Numbered from the stretch's first letter, positions 11,581 to 32,328 are shown. The stretch is 64,000 bases of DNA from Liolophura sinensis (GCF_032854445.1 NC_088301.1:24784402-24848401); one strand, 5' to 3'. Notes: generated by a model from the letters alone, not told the origin. Made by a program: numbers and translations.

Positions 11581-14500
11581 CTGAAAAAAAAAAAAAGATT
11601 CCTTTCACAGCAAAACATTACATTGAATTTTAAATAGCGTACTCTAACCCCTTAACCATTTTGCGTATTAAAGAAGAACTTTCATTTGCAATATACTTAC
11701 TCACCCGCTGGGAGGATTTTTCCATTGGTTGAAGGTCAGTAAATTATGTCATGTGACCTAGTATATCACATCACGCAAAATAAAATGTCACAGGTCAGCA
11801 CAATTCCATGCTGTTTGATTGGTCAGCTTGGTCTCTCACTTTGACTGCTAAAATGCGCAGAAGCAGACACATTACATGGATAGAGTTGAATTGCTGGCAT
11901 ATTTTTTCGCTAAGTAGTTCACACGTTTGATGCTAGAGAATTGCAAAAAGGACAAGATGGCCAGCAAAATACGCCATTGCCGGTGAGGACACACAAGGTG
12001 GATTTTCATAAAATCACAAAACAAAACTCTAAAAGTACAAAAAAACCCTGTCTACCGTGCCCAGGGCTTAACTATATGCCGATGGATAGGAATAATTTTG
12101 ATCCTTGAACTGTGATGAAGTAATCCTATCTCACAGGTGAAATCTTCTAGTCGGTGTATTTATCTTAACAAAGAAAAAATCAGATGTCCGTCACGCTTGA
12201 CATTTTCAAATAAATGCATACATGCATTTTCTCAACATTATGTCACAATTTTTGTGATAAAAGAAAATGACACCTCTGTATTTTATATATATACAATGCG
12301 AGTGCAAAAATGTTGCCAGGGCTGGTTTTGATAAACTTGTTTAATTTACGAGTAACAATGATAGTTCATTTTATTTAATTTGTTTGACATCTATTTAACA
12401 ACGTACTATTTAAGAATACTTTGCTTATATGACCAGCCTTACCTATAAAGCTATTTTACCAATAATTTGAACACTGAAAAGCTTAGCTGTACCCACATGT
12501 CACAATGTAAATATATAAGGGTTCAAAATTCATTATGTTTCATGAATCCTTGAAGTCTTCTTATACATATATAAAAAAAAAATAAAAATAGAAACCACCA
12601 AAGGTAATCTCTACTTCAAAATAATTAAATATGGTGATTTGTTAATATACATCTGTAGTCTGTTGCCTTCAGATTCACTGTTTATTTTTAATGACCAAGC
12701 TATGAAAATAACCTGACAATATTTTACATTGTAAAATGGCCAAGGACAGAATCAAAAAATAGGTATATAGAAACTATTAATTAACTTTTTACATTATTAT
12801 TAGGAATATATGGAGTACTCCAAATAATAAAATGTACCTTTCTTTCATGTACCTAAAATAGAGATATGCACAGAATTTATACCCTAGGTTATTTATTTAT
12901 AATAAATAGGCATAACTTTACAAAAATTTCATAAATCACCACCAAATTCAAATTTGTCATGTACAATATCATAAGGAGATGTGCACCAGTTTTAAATTAA
13001 ATCTGTTACGAAAAGTTTAAGTTAAATTCATGGAGTACGTAAAGAACTGCAAAACAGGGGTATAACTTTACAACAAAAAAAATTCATGAATCCCCATCTT
13101 GAATTCGAAACGGCAGTGTACTAAACAAATGTCCAAAGTTTCAATTAAAAATTAAAAAAAAATAGCTGCCTTGAAACTTTCAAAATATGTGGGTTACTCA
13201 TAAGGCAATCTAATAATTTTGGGTATTGCAGACTCCTTTTCTAATATCCCTAAATACATTCAAATTACTTTTATTTTACTTAAATTTGGTAGACAAAAAT
13301 AAAATTAAATCATTTACAAAACACAATAAATGAAATCATCACATTTTTTATTATCAAGAGATACATGTGTAAACTTACACTACTGTAAAGACATGTAAAT
13401 ATATGTATTTGTAACATTCCTGACAAAATATGAAGACTAACTACATAAATCAATAATTTCACTCCACATAAAAAATAAAAAGAAAGTGATAAGTTTTCCG
13501 ACATTCTGTAAACAACACTTATGAATATTTTAAGTGTTTAAAACTGTGTAAACAGTATGCAAATATTAGCTAATACTATAAAAATAGATAATTGAAATTT
13601 ATTATATACATGATGTATTAAATAAAATGCATGTATAAACAAAAATCATTTAATCCATGTTTAAGGCTTAACTCCAAATTCGATTTTTTTTTTAATATGT
13701 GTTTTCAACAGCAACATCTTAAAGCATGTGTGAATTTGAATAAATAGTCATTTTTTTTCATGAAAGACATTATACATATCCTGGAGAGTTTGTAAATGGC
13801 TGGTACACGTAAATCAAGCGCCTACAATACGTGGCCTGATGTTGATTCACGTTACTGCCCATATAAATTACGTCACGAGGTCACGAGGTGTGGATTATAT
13901 TTACAGTTCACAATTTTTCCAAGTCAGAAAAGTGTTCAAAAACTGGCCAACAATTAAAACATACAAGAAAAAAATTACCTCGAAAATCCTTATTAATATT
14001 TCACAAGCATTCGACATGAGTAAAGGGAAAAGAAAGTCATTATCCTGTTTTAAAAATCAAAACATGGAAGTGGGCCGTCAAGAACGAGATATGGCGGCAC
14101 GTACTCTAATATGAGAGCATCATACATATGCCCACGCACTAGATTCAGACACCAAAATCATTTCTTCCACAAATCGTCATTCTGGTTTGACCATGGAATA
14201 CAACTTTTGATAACGAAGGCAAGGTGTTGTGAGTTTTGTAGCTACAAACACAGGCAAAATAAACGAACAAACATGATTCAAATGAAAATGTAAGATGTAT
14301 AATTGAAGAGCCTCGTTCTGGACCTTCGGTTCAAGCGCCAGGCGACATAATTTTTACTCCAAAAGATGCAAATTTTGTCCTATAACAATGACACAAACAT
14401 TCCAAATACAGTGAATTTAAATTTTGTAAAGGCCACACAATATGTACAGTCTGATCAAATGGGTGCGCCGACAACATAAAGAGGATGAATTTATTTCCAA

Positions 14501-14725
14501 CGTATTTTTCAATGTCAAAACGTGTGTTAGAGGAACTAAACGAAAGAAAAACTTCCCCGTCAACGCCGACTTTTTCGCAGTTTTGCACAAAATTCATGAC
14601 GGAACTCCGTATTTACACGACGGGAAAAGGTAAAACAATTTTACTTTAACCACTTAAAATTAGACTTCGAGGCAGTAAATTTTCCAATCGCGTAAAAAGA
14701 GTAAAAATCTTCTGAAATATCTTAC
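11581..14725 (-). other. L3MBTL first intron (5' UTR intron)
   Basis: Bounded by a donor at 14725 (CAAAAG|GTAAGA on the minus strand) and an acceptor at 11581 (poly-T then CAG). Very AT-rich. At 11639-11675 there is a GTACTCTAACCCCTTAACC stretch resembling the ends of the MITE families at 17603 and 47604. ORFs at 13839-14114 and 14331-14597 show no known domain and are probably chance. Confidence 0.55.
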
Positions 14726-14770
14726 CTTTTGAAGTCTGCTAGAACGCCATTATATTGCGCATGCCTAAAC
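14726..14770 (-). other. L3MBTL: Probable L3MBTL 5' untranslated exon
   Basis: Minus strand: a TGCGCAATATAATGGCGTTC region followed by CAAAAG and a strong GTAAGA donor at 14725. It has the right strand and phase-free position to splice to the acceptor at 11581. The 5' limit is a guess near the NRF1-like site, and no transcript evidence is available. Confidence 0.5.
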
Positions 14771-15019
14771 GGGGAGGTGAATCTACTCGTTGCCTGGCTG
14801 TTCTGTCAATTCTACACGCCCACACTAACGCCGAAAAAAGCGCAGTTACCATAAGCTGGCTCGTTAATATTCCCTTGTACTTGATGTGGAAGATGCTACT
14901 GGAAATAGAAAATTCAATTTATGTGTATAAATGTTTGTTTCATTGACATATTCTAGAATTTGTCGATATCTTATATGTAACTGTCCCACAATGCATTTCA
15001 ATGTTGATGAGTGACGTCA
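14727..15019. promoter_or_regulatory. Putative divergent promoter region for L3MBTL and PCMTD
   Basis: Between the likely L3MBTL 5' exon (minus) and the likely PCMTD 5' exon (plus). Visible motifs: TGCGCATGCC at 14756-14765 (one base from the NRF1 core), CCCACAATGCA at 14984-14994 (resembles the ZNF143/SBF site) and a perfect palindromic CRE, TGACGTCA, at 15012-15019. No TATA box is obvious. Bidirectional activity is inferred from gene orientation. Confidence 0.45.
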
Positions 15020-15284
15020 GAAGTGGTAGATCAGTGCTTGGTGGAGAAGTTGTTTTGATCAGTGCAGAGAAATTTCTGTGCCTTTTTTTCGACGCAAAAG
15101 CCAAATATTTTCTTCACAGACGGGGGACGTGCTGTATGTTTGAAATAGTGTGTTAGGAACTATTCCAGTGTTCCATGCATATAGTCTTCGTTCTTGATCC
15201 CCGCAAGATCGGATATACGGAAGTAGGTTATCTGTCAAACTAGCTTGATGCAGATTCTGCACGCATTGCAGTGTTTGTTTTCCT
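15020..15284 (+). other. Candidate PCMTD 5' untranslated exon
   Basis: A plus-strand stretch directly downstream of the CRE, ending at TTTTCCT|GTGAGT (donor 15285-15290), could be the non-coding first exon splicing to the acceptor at 17230-17231. Weak evidence: one donor motif and position only. A minus-strand ORF of 111 codons (15059-15394) overlaps it and has no recognised domain. Confidence 0.25.
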
Positions 15285-15573
15285 GTGAGTACTTTATTGC
15301 AGCTAGACGTATTGTTTTCCGAGGAGACTTTTACTGCCTCATCTCTCTCGATGTTATTAACAGGAGTTTGTCCCGCTTTTTCCGTAACTTTCACTGAAAG
15401 TATTTGTTTATAGCTTATTGTCCCCAGAGATCATGATTCCCTAATTTACCCTTGACAGCATGAACTTCTAATGTCAACAGACAACATCCAGAATGCATTA
15501 TGCTCATAATGCACGCCACTTATGCATACTAAGATGTCATGCAGATGCATAAACATTCAAATCTTATGCATTT

Positions 15574-16229
15574 GGGAGCAGTCATGGCAGAGTGGTTTAG
15601 ATGCTAGCTTGCATTTCAGTTAATTAGGACACATGGTAAAGGTTCAAACCCAGGGGGCCTCCGTGGCTCAGTTGGTTAGCCCGCTAGCACAGCGTAATGA
15701 TCCAAGAGTCTCTCACCAATGCGGTCGCTGTGAGTTCAAGCCCAGCTCATGCTGGCTTCCTCTCTGGCCGTATGTGGGAAGGTCTGCCTGCAACCTGCGG
15801 ATGGTGGTGGGTTTCCCCCGGGCTCTACCCGGTTTCCACCCACCATAATGCTGGCCGCCGTCGTATAAGTGAAATATTCTCGAGTATGGCGTAAAACACC
15901 AATCAAATAAATAAATAAATAAATTCAAACCCAGTCTTGGACAGTGATGTTGTGGATTCACTTTCCCACACAGTTTGTGGGGCCTTGCCTTAATGATCAA
16001 CGATGATTGTGTGGCTGTTTGCATAGTCTAACCTTTTTTGAAGACCACTTATCTTTTAATATATGGTATGCATATATATGTATGTCACTCTTGGGAAAAT
16101 TCATCAGTAACTTGCCAGAGGTCGGTGGTTTGGGCCAGGAGCACAAGTTTCGTCATTTTACTCATAAAACTGACCACAGGTCTTTAAATTCTTGAGTATG
16201 ATGTTAAACAGCTATCAAATAAGTAAGGA
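15574..16229 (+). mobile_element. tRNA-derived SINE-like element (family B), interrupted by a family A SINE
   Basis: The head has an A-box-like TGGCAGAGTGGTTTAG and a B-box-like GGTTCAAACCC, as in tRNA-Ser/Leu-type sequences. After the 270-bp insertion at 15654-15923 the element resumes with TTCAAACCCAG and runs to a 3' end reading TTCTTGAGTATGATGTTAAA and CAGCTATCAAATAAGTAAGG, similar to the tail of family A. Confidence 0.6.
15654..15923 (+). mobile_element. Full-length family A SINE with 11-bp target duplication
   Basis: Starts GGGGCCTCCGTGGCTCAG (tRNA-like A box), has a GTGAGTTCAAGCCCAG B-box region, a conserved body (GGAAGGTCTGCC, CCACCATAATGCTGGCC, GTGAAATATTC) and ends with ACACCAATCAAATAAATAAA. 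It is flanked by perfect 11-bp direct repeats TTCAAACCCAG at 15643-15653 and 15924-15934, the expected result of target-primed reverse transcription. Confidence 0.92.
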
Positions 16230-23066
<6,837 letters not shown>

Positions 23067-26000
23067 GGCCTGCAGAACAGTATGGCACCAAATAGCCGTT
23101 TTTGGAACTTAATAGTGATTTGCCATAAACATTATTAAACTGTGTGGTGATTAAATATCTCTGTATCCAGTGGATTACATTGTGTTCGGTTTCCTGTGCT
23201 CAAACTTAAAAGGTGTCCATGATCAGGATTTGGTCACTGTTACACTTGATTAATCAGACTGGTTACATGTTACATTTACAGTATATTTACCCATGAAGTG
23301 CTTTTATGGCCATAAGAGTATGGGCCAAGTTGTTCAAAAGTGTATTGGCAGTTAGGAAATTTTGTCTGGACTGAATTGCTCCCATTAGTTCTATATTAGA
23401 ACAAAACTGTTTCGAGGTATCAGCCTGGTTTAACTTTCAATACACTTCTGAACAGTCAACCCATGGACAGCTAATTCCATGCTGGTCTGTCCTTGATGAA
23501 ACGTGTAAATCTGTTTTCCTGTAATTTTGTCAAGAACTTTATGTAATACGCAAGATTTTTTTGACAGGCACACATAATTCAAAATGGTGAAAATGTTACT
23601 ATGTCAACATATAACAGTATATCAAACTTATATCAGACTCACAAATGTTTACTTGACACTTAGGAATGCGGACTAATATTGCAAAACATTTGATATAAGC
23701 AATTGATTACAGTCTATTTTGAATAGTTTTCAAGTTGAGTTGCCAAGGCAGAGTTAAGGCTCAGAAGCGGATATCTGAAAATTTGCAGGAAACCAATTTC
23801 CATAGTTTCATGAAAGATTGTCGCTTGTGTGGGTGGCACTGAAAACCTTCTGTCTGCCTCTGTAATTACTCTCAGCGGCTCAGATTAAACAATGCAACTG
23901 ACCAGAGGAACCATACAAATCAGTTTTGAGCTTGTTTCTGTGATTGTTAGGGACATTTTTTTCTACGGTTTTTGCTTGCAAGGAAGGCCAGGTTTGTATC
24001 TTAGCGGTCTTTCTTATTCAACCAGCTTCTCACTTCATCATGTTTATAATTGGGAGGGTTTTAAAATGAAAATTCACCAGAAATTAGCATCCACATACGT
24101 GCTGTTATAATGCATAAAATGAAAAAGCGGAAGAGGGATGTTTACTCTTTTTTTTCATTGTACATTACAAAATTTTGGTGGAGATTTTAAGGCACAGAAT
24201 GTGATATAGGTTAAAGCCTAATATAGCCATTGATTTTATGATGAGTAATCAATACAGTCAATGTTTTAATAAAAAAAAAAAAAAAATGTCTTTTCCTGAA
24301 CTTGCTGAGGCATAGTCATTTGCTTTTGAAATAGTTCTGTTCAATTTTCAAAGTGCTTTTTTGTAGGTTTGTTAGCAATGTTAATTATAGTGTTTGATTT
24401 AATTACACATACAAGCATGTTGTTTATTGTAATAATCTCTTGAATTTCTAAGGACCAGCATATGTCAGTTAGGTCATGCAAATTGGCTGATCGATAATTT
24501 AATTTGGCATGTCCTGTATTTAAATTATCTTCATGTTAACTTAAATTGCGAACTTGCAAGTGTACAATTCAGTGTTTTAGCATCCTATAAAGTTCTGATA
24601 TAAGCATGCATAAATGTGTAACATTTAGTGTCCTCATTTCTTGAAAAAGATAAAGTAAGTGCACATATTGTAACTTAAGTTGAACTTGAGGTTATAGTAG
24701 CAAACAGATCTGGTTTTGTCCCGTTTACTGCAAGCTAATTTCATAGCGATGCTTGTTCTTTGTATTAATTATACCCGAGGGATAGCGTTATGTTAATGGA
24801 GAGGGCTTCAGGAGAAAAAAAAACAAAACAAAAAACAGTTGACTTATTTAGGGCTTCTGTATGGCAGTTGCAAAGTTCCTTTTATTAAAAGGCAAAGATT
24901 TTTTGTTTGGAGTGCGCCTACAAGAAAGAAAAAGGAAAAAGCAAATGAAGATGAATACAGGTTTTACAAACAAGGCTGTGATTTTGAGACAAAAAGGTTA
25001 TAATATGCATTTATGATAACTTTAACATTTACATTTTCATTGACATGTAGCATTTCCTTTTATGGTAAGATGTGGGAAGTGTAGCTGTACATACTGTATA
25101 TTACTTGTATTGAAATGACATTTGTTTGATCTTTGTTGTGTTATAATATGAGCAATGCTGTGGCTAAATTTGTCTAGTTAATGCACTGTATACTCTTAAA
25201 TCTATATTTTAATGGGTGCAAATGCTACATGGTAGAAGTTCATTGTTTTGTTCTGCTTCGTCAGTTTTAGTGCTTCCTTGACTTTTTTGTTATTAAGCTG
25301 GACTGATAAGTAGTGTAATTCCTGTTTTACATACGAGTACTTTACAAACAGTTGCAGAATCATAAATTTGTTTTAATATTAGCATGGTATCATTTTCATC
25401 AGTTCCCATGTGGTTTGGTAAAGAAGTATAAGCAGCTGTACAGATAATTGTCATCCAGGTTAATTGCTGTTATTTATTTCAAGTGCACATCGTCAAGTTG
25501 GTGGTATAATTTTACGCATGTATAGTGCTGATGGGTACACATGTACTCACAAGTTTCATGTTTGCTGTTGCTATATTTAACACAATGGAATAACAAACCC
25601 GTTTCATTGTTTTCCCTGCAATAAACAAGACTGGGCATATGTGTATCGTCCACATAAACAGTGATATCCTGGTCATCAAGATTTCCCGCTCATAGAATGT
25701 TCCATCTCCCACAATCAGTCACTCAGGATCATCTAGAGGTTGTCTGAACTCCACAGTTGCCATTACCAATATTAAAGGGCAGGATATCTGCTTTCAAGTA
25801 CATGTATGCTCAGATTAAAAGGAAGGAAAACATAATAAATAAGCATGAGTAGAAAAGCCTTGAAAAACTGTATCTGAAAATACCTGTACTTATTTTTGGT
25901 ATTATATATATTTTTTTGTACTGAATTAAATGTCAAATGTATTTCAATGTAACACTTTCCTGCATTCCTACAGACAAACCAATTTAGTTTGTTGTTTTAT

Positions 26001-27360
26001 GAGAAGAATACAATTTTTTCAGTGTTGGAAGTGGTCATAAAAAATAGATAATAAGATAAAAACAGATAAAAAGTGAAAAACAAATTTAAAAAGTGGATTT
26101 TAAGGTTTTTATGTATTTCGTTGTGCATGATTTGCGTGAAAAACAAAAAATAAAATTGGCATTTAATGTCAGATTTGCTGTTTTGTGCAGGCACACACCA
26201 TGTAAGTAAAGTTCTTGAGAACTTTTATTTAGGCATAGGCATAGTAAAAATTATGCTGTATATTTTTCAGTATGATTCATACGCACAAGTGCACAGTCCA
26301 AGCATTAACTGCATTTAATTCAGTAGAAAAAAAATCCATAGAACAAACAAGCTATTTTCAAATGCAGGTGTTGATGGCTTTTCTACTGATGCTTCATGTA
26401 CTTGAAACATCACTGTACAGTGCCGATGGCCTTATATGAAAATGTTGTTTTTTTGTTTTGACTGCCCTGTGTCCTTGGTTCCCGTTACATCCCTTCCATT
26501 CAGCAGGTGTAGTGGTCATCCAGTTTTAACTGTCCTAGTGGATGTGCATGCACATAGACCTGCATGCATATTGTCTCCCAGCCATGAGTGTGTCAGTTCC
26601 TAGTGGCAGGGCACTTCCTACACTGTATATACTTAGCAATCAGTGCATTCACATGAATCAGTGAAATTCACAAAACCTTTGGCATCAGCGAAGAAGTTAC
26701 TGTTCAAATTTGTATCTGCAGGAATGAGCAGTTTGTCACATGGTGTGTTTATTAGCCACTGTTAGGGAACCTTTGTATAACTTGTACAAAGGCTTGTATA
26801 ACTTGGTTTAAGGAGTCAAGCCAATCCTTAGATTTTGAAGTTTGTGCCATATATTCATATGAACTGTAATGGTTTTGTATTGTCACTACATTCTTGAGAA
26901 TGGCATTTTAAACACCTGTCATATAAATAAATATAGTCACTTATAAAAGTTTAGCCATGTATCAAAAAGCTTCTATGCCTTACCCCAAGGATTTGACTTT
27001 CACAAAAATCTGTAAATCAAGTCTTTTGAACAGTGCTATGTTTGAATAATGCGTTATGTACTGTCATGCCAGTAAGAAAAAAGAAAAAAGTGGACTAGAA
27101 AAATGGACTAGACTTACAAAATTTGGTGAAAGCCTACCCTGTATGTGTAATGCCATCGTTGTCAAGTGAGAATGACTGTCTTTATTAAGGACAAATTTAG
27201 GCTGTTATCAATATACAGTCTGTAATGTGTGTATACAATGTCACAAAACACCTTGAAAATAGTTCCAGATGACACTTAGGTGTGGAGAATGTACATATTG
27301 TCTCAGAAGGTAACAATGTACTTTGTAATAGGTGAAACGTTTGAACAGTAATAAACAAAA
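23067..27360 (+). other. PCMTD 3' UTR and downstream sequence
   Basis: No further coding exon seen. Possible polyadenylation signals (AATAAA) on the plus strand include 24268-24273 (followed by a poly-A run in the genome) and 27350-27355, so the UTR may be long. A MITE-like element lies at 23321-23464. ORFs here are short and unremarkable. Confidence 0.45.
23321..23464. mobile_element. MITE-like palindromic element in the PCMTD 3' region
   Basis: Left end TGGGCCAAGTTGTTCAAAAG then TGTATTGGCAGTTAGG; right end in reverse complement TGGGTTGACTGTTCAGAAGT then GTATTGAAAGTTAAACC. About 38-bp imperfect inverted repeats. Related to the element at 33007-33098 through GTTGTTCAAAAGTG. Confidence 0.75.
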
Positions 27361-29228
27361 TGTACAGGAAACGTGCTACAGTGAGCCTATGCCATCATTT
27401 ATATTCTGTAAACTGGACATAGATCGACCTTGCAACTGGGCACAGCTGGGTTTAGGGTATTTTGGAGCTTAGTTTTACTTGGGCTACACACACTTGCATT
27501 CAGCTACAATTGCTGACTCATTGGTTGCTAGGAGTAGAACATGTTCTACTTTTCTGCAACCTGAAGCAGGCATGTGGAAAGCAGTTTGAAAGTGGTACTT
27601 GGTACTGTCGACTATCCCAGCACGAAAGTTGAGGGCGAATAGGCCCGGAAGTTTTCGGATGCTTGACAGCTGGAGATGCCCGGAAATCGTTTTAAGGGGC
27701 TTTTATTCTTTACATTGATTCTTTGTAGTTTTGTGTGGTTAACAGTCTACAGCACACATGAGCCTTCATTTTGTTGGTTGCAATTAAATTGGTTCGACTT
27801 CACTGTTAATTTTTTTTTATTTTTTTGAAAGGAAAAGTGGTATGGCCATGTTCGTACCGGCTATACTGTTTCTGACACCACAGTCAAGAGTGCAGTTGTC
27901 TCCATTTGGGTCGATCTATGCGCACAGTTTGCCCATAGTTGGTTATTGTGATGCATGACAGGGAACAGGTCACGTGACAATCACATTGCTCTGTCAGCTG
28001 ACTAATGCTGATCTTAAAACTGAATCTGGTAAAGAGATTCACTAGATACTCATGATCGCAATGTTTTCTCAAACTTATCAACAAAAATCGACTTTGTTGA
28101 GTTGAACCAAATTCTTTATGATTGTAAGGTGAACTACACCCTGCTGAGCATTAAATGGGAATCTGATTCTTGTGATGAGTCCCATAAAAACACTAACACA
28201 CATTTTATTGCAATAGAATATACATTGTTTTACATCAAGTTATGATTTGGAATCCCAAAACCTTTTTAGGTAAAATAAATGACGAAAGGAAAGGTTTATT
28301 TTAACTACTTTACATAAAATCATCGAAATCTGTCGTGGTTTAGCTGATTTACTTCACGTGAAACTATTCAGGAAATTCTGAATGAATTAGCATAAGTACA
28401 GAGCTCAAAGGTTTGTTGCCCATGGTTCATGTTAGAAATACCAATACACCAGCACGTTCAACGGCAGATGATTTTTACGCCCCAATGACAACACGTATCG
28501 TATATGTTACTGTGCCTCTGTCATATTTCAACTTTTTGGAATGAACACTATATGAACAAAACCGCTTCACTTTTAACTTTTAAACTTTTGTACTTAACTT
28601 ATGCTCTTATGTACTTCCATGTACCAGTGAGCTTGATGTTTATTGAAAATGTAGTCTTTTTGTGGGTCCTAAATCCTTTTTAGTTTATTTTCATATATAT
28701 TTGTGGTGATCCATGGTTGCATCAGTAGAAGTCATCTCTGGCTTCACAATGTTCACATATTTCACACTTTTCTCAATTGCCCTAAATATTTAAGAGAAAC
28801 CTAACTGCTTTCTCACTGCTTCACCTTATCCCCAAGGTCTCAGAACTGTCACAACACTCCAGAGGCTGAGCATTCCCCTGCTTTTGCTGCTCTATGGTCC
28901 TTGATAGCAATAAGTATTTGATGGTGCTCTTACATGAAGTTCATCAGGGTATGTCATTAACTTGCCAGATTTTGAAATTAGGCATTTTGGTAAGTGTTAG
29001 AACACTGATAAGATCAAACAAATGTTTGATGAAGTTTCACAAATACCTATTTTTTCGACATCACAGTATCAAAATACACATATCTAACATTAATTGTATC
29101 TCGTTCATAAGGATTTTGGATAGAGACATCCACTCTGATTTTGAATCCATTGGAAACTTCCATAACTTTTTCTAGTACACACTGACCCCAAAAAAAAAAA
29201 TGAACATGTTTGTAAGTTTCTGAACATT
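27361..29228. other. Intergenic stretch between convergent PCMTD and MYT genes
   Basis: No conserved coding exon, RNA gene or recognisable repeat seen on either strand. Confidence 0.5.
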
Positions 29229-29661
29229 TTTATTATGCAGTGCCCTAAAAGGCATTTCTCTAGGAGTATTTCTATCATTAAATCAATTAAAACAAGTTGA
29301 ATAATAAATTACATAAGCATTATATAAATACACTGGAATGTACACTGAGGCGGGACAATATGCAACTTCAACACACATCTATTTCCTAATGAAATAAAAC
29401 ACAAAATGAAAAATATATAACAATAATTTCAAAGACTAGAGACTTCTCTTAACACTCGAGGGTGATATTATAAAAGCCTGCATGAAGGAACAACACAAAT
29501 TTGTGACAATTTCAAAATTGAAAGAATTTCAGAATTGAACTCTAGTAAAGACGCATGACGTTTGACAAGGAAGTTGCTGTATTGTTTGTTCTCCAGCAAA
29601 TGGTGCTCATGTAAGGCCGATTAGGAGTAAGCGTGCAAGGTTCAGAAGAATTTAAGGAATC

Positions 29662-29739
29662 TTTGAATAAATGTGTTACTGATATATTTTGAATAAATGT
29701 GTTACTGATATATTTTGAATAAATGCATTACTGATATAT
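29662..29739. repeat. 26-bp tandem repeat, 3 copies
   Basis: Unit TTTGAATAAATGTGTTACTG ATATAT repeated three times. The third copy has two substitutions. Confidence 0.9.
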
Positions 29740-32328
29740 CCAGGATGAAACTGAACAGCTTCCAATGATAATTCAACAATTACATGTACTTCGTGTTTCC
29801 ATTGTATAGCATATATTCTGTACTAAATACTATAAATGTAGTTATACACATTTTAACAGTGCTTTCTTTCAATAACAACTGATTTGTGAATTAGTATAAT
29901 AAAGATCAAAGAATTAAAATGTAGGGTTAAGTTAAAATGCCCAGCTTTTATCATGCCTGAAGATGGACTTGCAAGCACTAAACTGTCCACTGGTGACCTT
30001 ATATGTGTTATATAAACAGACAGACAAGGGAAGCCGAGCGAACACAACTAGCCTATGTGAGAACAATATTTTGACACAGAGCACAGGGAGAACAAACCAT
30101 TAACCTCCGGCATTGTTAATAGATATAATATACACATGAAGTTGTAAGAACATCCACTTACAAATCCTCAGTAAAAGCACTTTTATTTTTTTTTGACAAA
30201 ACTCGAATACGAGAATGCTGCACGCGTCATGGCAGTCTTGTACGCACAATAATACAATCCTCGGAATAAGGATAAAGGTCGCATCTATCATACTTTCTAA
30301 GTGTCAACAATAACGTACACGTCTTTACATATTATTTACAACTGCAGTTATCTCCCCTTTGTATTAATCCTACCTGTGAACGTGTAAAAAAAACAAACAG
30401 GCAGATGAGGATAATATGTTAAACTTGATCAAGTATGATTTAACAGAGAACCAAAGCACCATTGTAAAGGCATCATAAAACATACTTAACAGCTTAAAGA
30501 CCACCTCTACATCATCATGGATACAAAACATGTATATGCTTTTGTTTTTCTTTGTTTCTTTTTTACAAATAAAGTGTGCATACACTCAAAAAGGATCTAC
30601 ATTAACATACTTGCACATCTTCCTGTAAGTTCTGACCAGAGTAAATGATACGATCATTTCTTACCAACTTTCATATCTTAATGTAGAGTACATGACATGT
30701 GATATCTAAAACACATATTTTCTCTGTCCCAGTCAAAGAAGAAAAAAATTCTTCATGTAAAAATGTTAACATAAATTCTTTTGCTTAAAATGCGTAATTT
30801 TGGTCAGACTATACAACATTTAGAACAATTATGGAATGCAGATTGCAGTGATGCATTGTATATACTAGCCCAAAAAATAAATAAAAATCAATGACTAACA
30901 CTAATGAGTCATGACTAAAACTGTTGACGCCTTAATATACTGGGTAAATGTTGTAAACAAAACAAAGTTGCACTGTTGTACTCTACAACAAGTGGAAACA
31001 AAAAACAAATTTAACTGAGTATGTTACAATCATGTGGAATTACAATCTTTCCAGATTTAACTGGCAAATCAAAGGACGACAATGAGGTGAAGCTGTCAAG
31101 TGATCAGACAAACTAAACCGTCATTCAATCAAGTTCTTTCTGTCCAAACACGCTCAAGCTGCCCAGGTTGTCAGCATAGGTATATTTCAGACAAAATTTC
31201 GGAATTTTCACACTCAAATACCACAATGACTGCATTGAGATTTGGCCTGATTTTTTTTTACCATCTATGAAACTGGTGGCCTGACAGATGCTGTTATGGA
31301 TATGCATTATAGGCCCAGCTGTCAGTTGACAGTGTATCCACAACTTCCAGATAGATGGCAACGAATTTAAAATAAGTGAAACTTGTAGAGAACATAGAAA
31401 AGGCCATGCATTGGTGTGACCCTGTTCACCTGGAATTCTTTGTATTCAGGTAACACACTACACTCATAATAAGCTACATTTCGCTCGCATTCTCAACACC
31501 GTCAAGGGGACATAACTCCAACTGAATAGCACTGACATGGATACTTTTGAGCAAAATTATGCAACTGACTAACAGTGCACCCTTCTGCTTTATTGTATCA
31601 AGTCTCTCACATATGCTTACTTTCTTACTTTTATGGGGAAATAAAATTTTTGTTTCTGTGAGAAATGTATGCTTCAAGATCACTTACAAAACAGGAATAT
31701 TATAAACTCATGACATTTCCACACAAAGCAGCTACACATGCAAATATGTAAAAAAAAAAAAAAAAGAATCACAATGTCATATGTATATAGATATGTATAA
31801 ATATTAACATACTGATAAATCTGTGAGCAAAACAACGCTTTCAAGCCAAGCCCAATAAGTTACTGTACAATTATTTACAATTCTGTACATTTATGGAGAT
31901 CTCGAGTGATCTTACAATCCGGTTAAGACAGGAATGTTAAAAATGGAAAAACCCTGACAACATAAATTATGCTTAATATACATGAGTCAGGAGTGATAAT
32001 AATATTGGCAATAAAAAGAAAACAAAAAAAAAAATTAAGGAAAATTAAGCATGAAAATTCATCATTCACATCATGTACATACATGAAATTCAATAAATAA
32101 ATAAATTACGGAATCCTTAAATAAATAAATAAATTAAGGAATCCTTAGATAAATAAATAGTTATAAATAATAAACACATCTGTTCAGTCATGTCTACGAT
32201 AAGAAAACCAATTAAAAGATATGACCCATGAAATCTACATGGTAACAGTGTTTGGCCCAGTGATTTGATATGCTTCTGATTGATGGCAGATCGAAGAATA
32301 CAATTACAAACATTACAATAAAAAGGGC

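Noticed and set aside
14331..14597. 88-codon minus-strand ORF upstream of the L3MBTL coding start
   Set aside because: Not recognisable and lies within the first intron region. No splice sites consistent with the gene frame.
15059..15394. 111-codon minus-strand ORF between L3MBTL and PCMTD
   Set aside because: No domain or homology recognised, and it overlaps a likely 5' exon and promoter. No splice or codon signal supports it.
15654..15730. tRNA gene
   Set aside because: The tRNA-like head belongs to a SINE with poly(AAAT) tail and target duplications; the anticodon stem is not intact. The same applies at 19600, 58060 and 63424.
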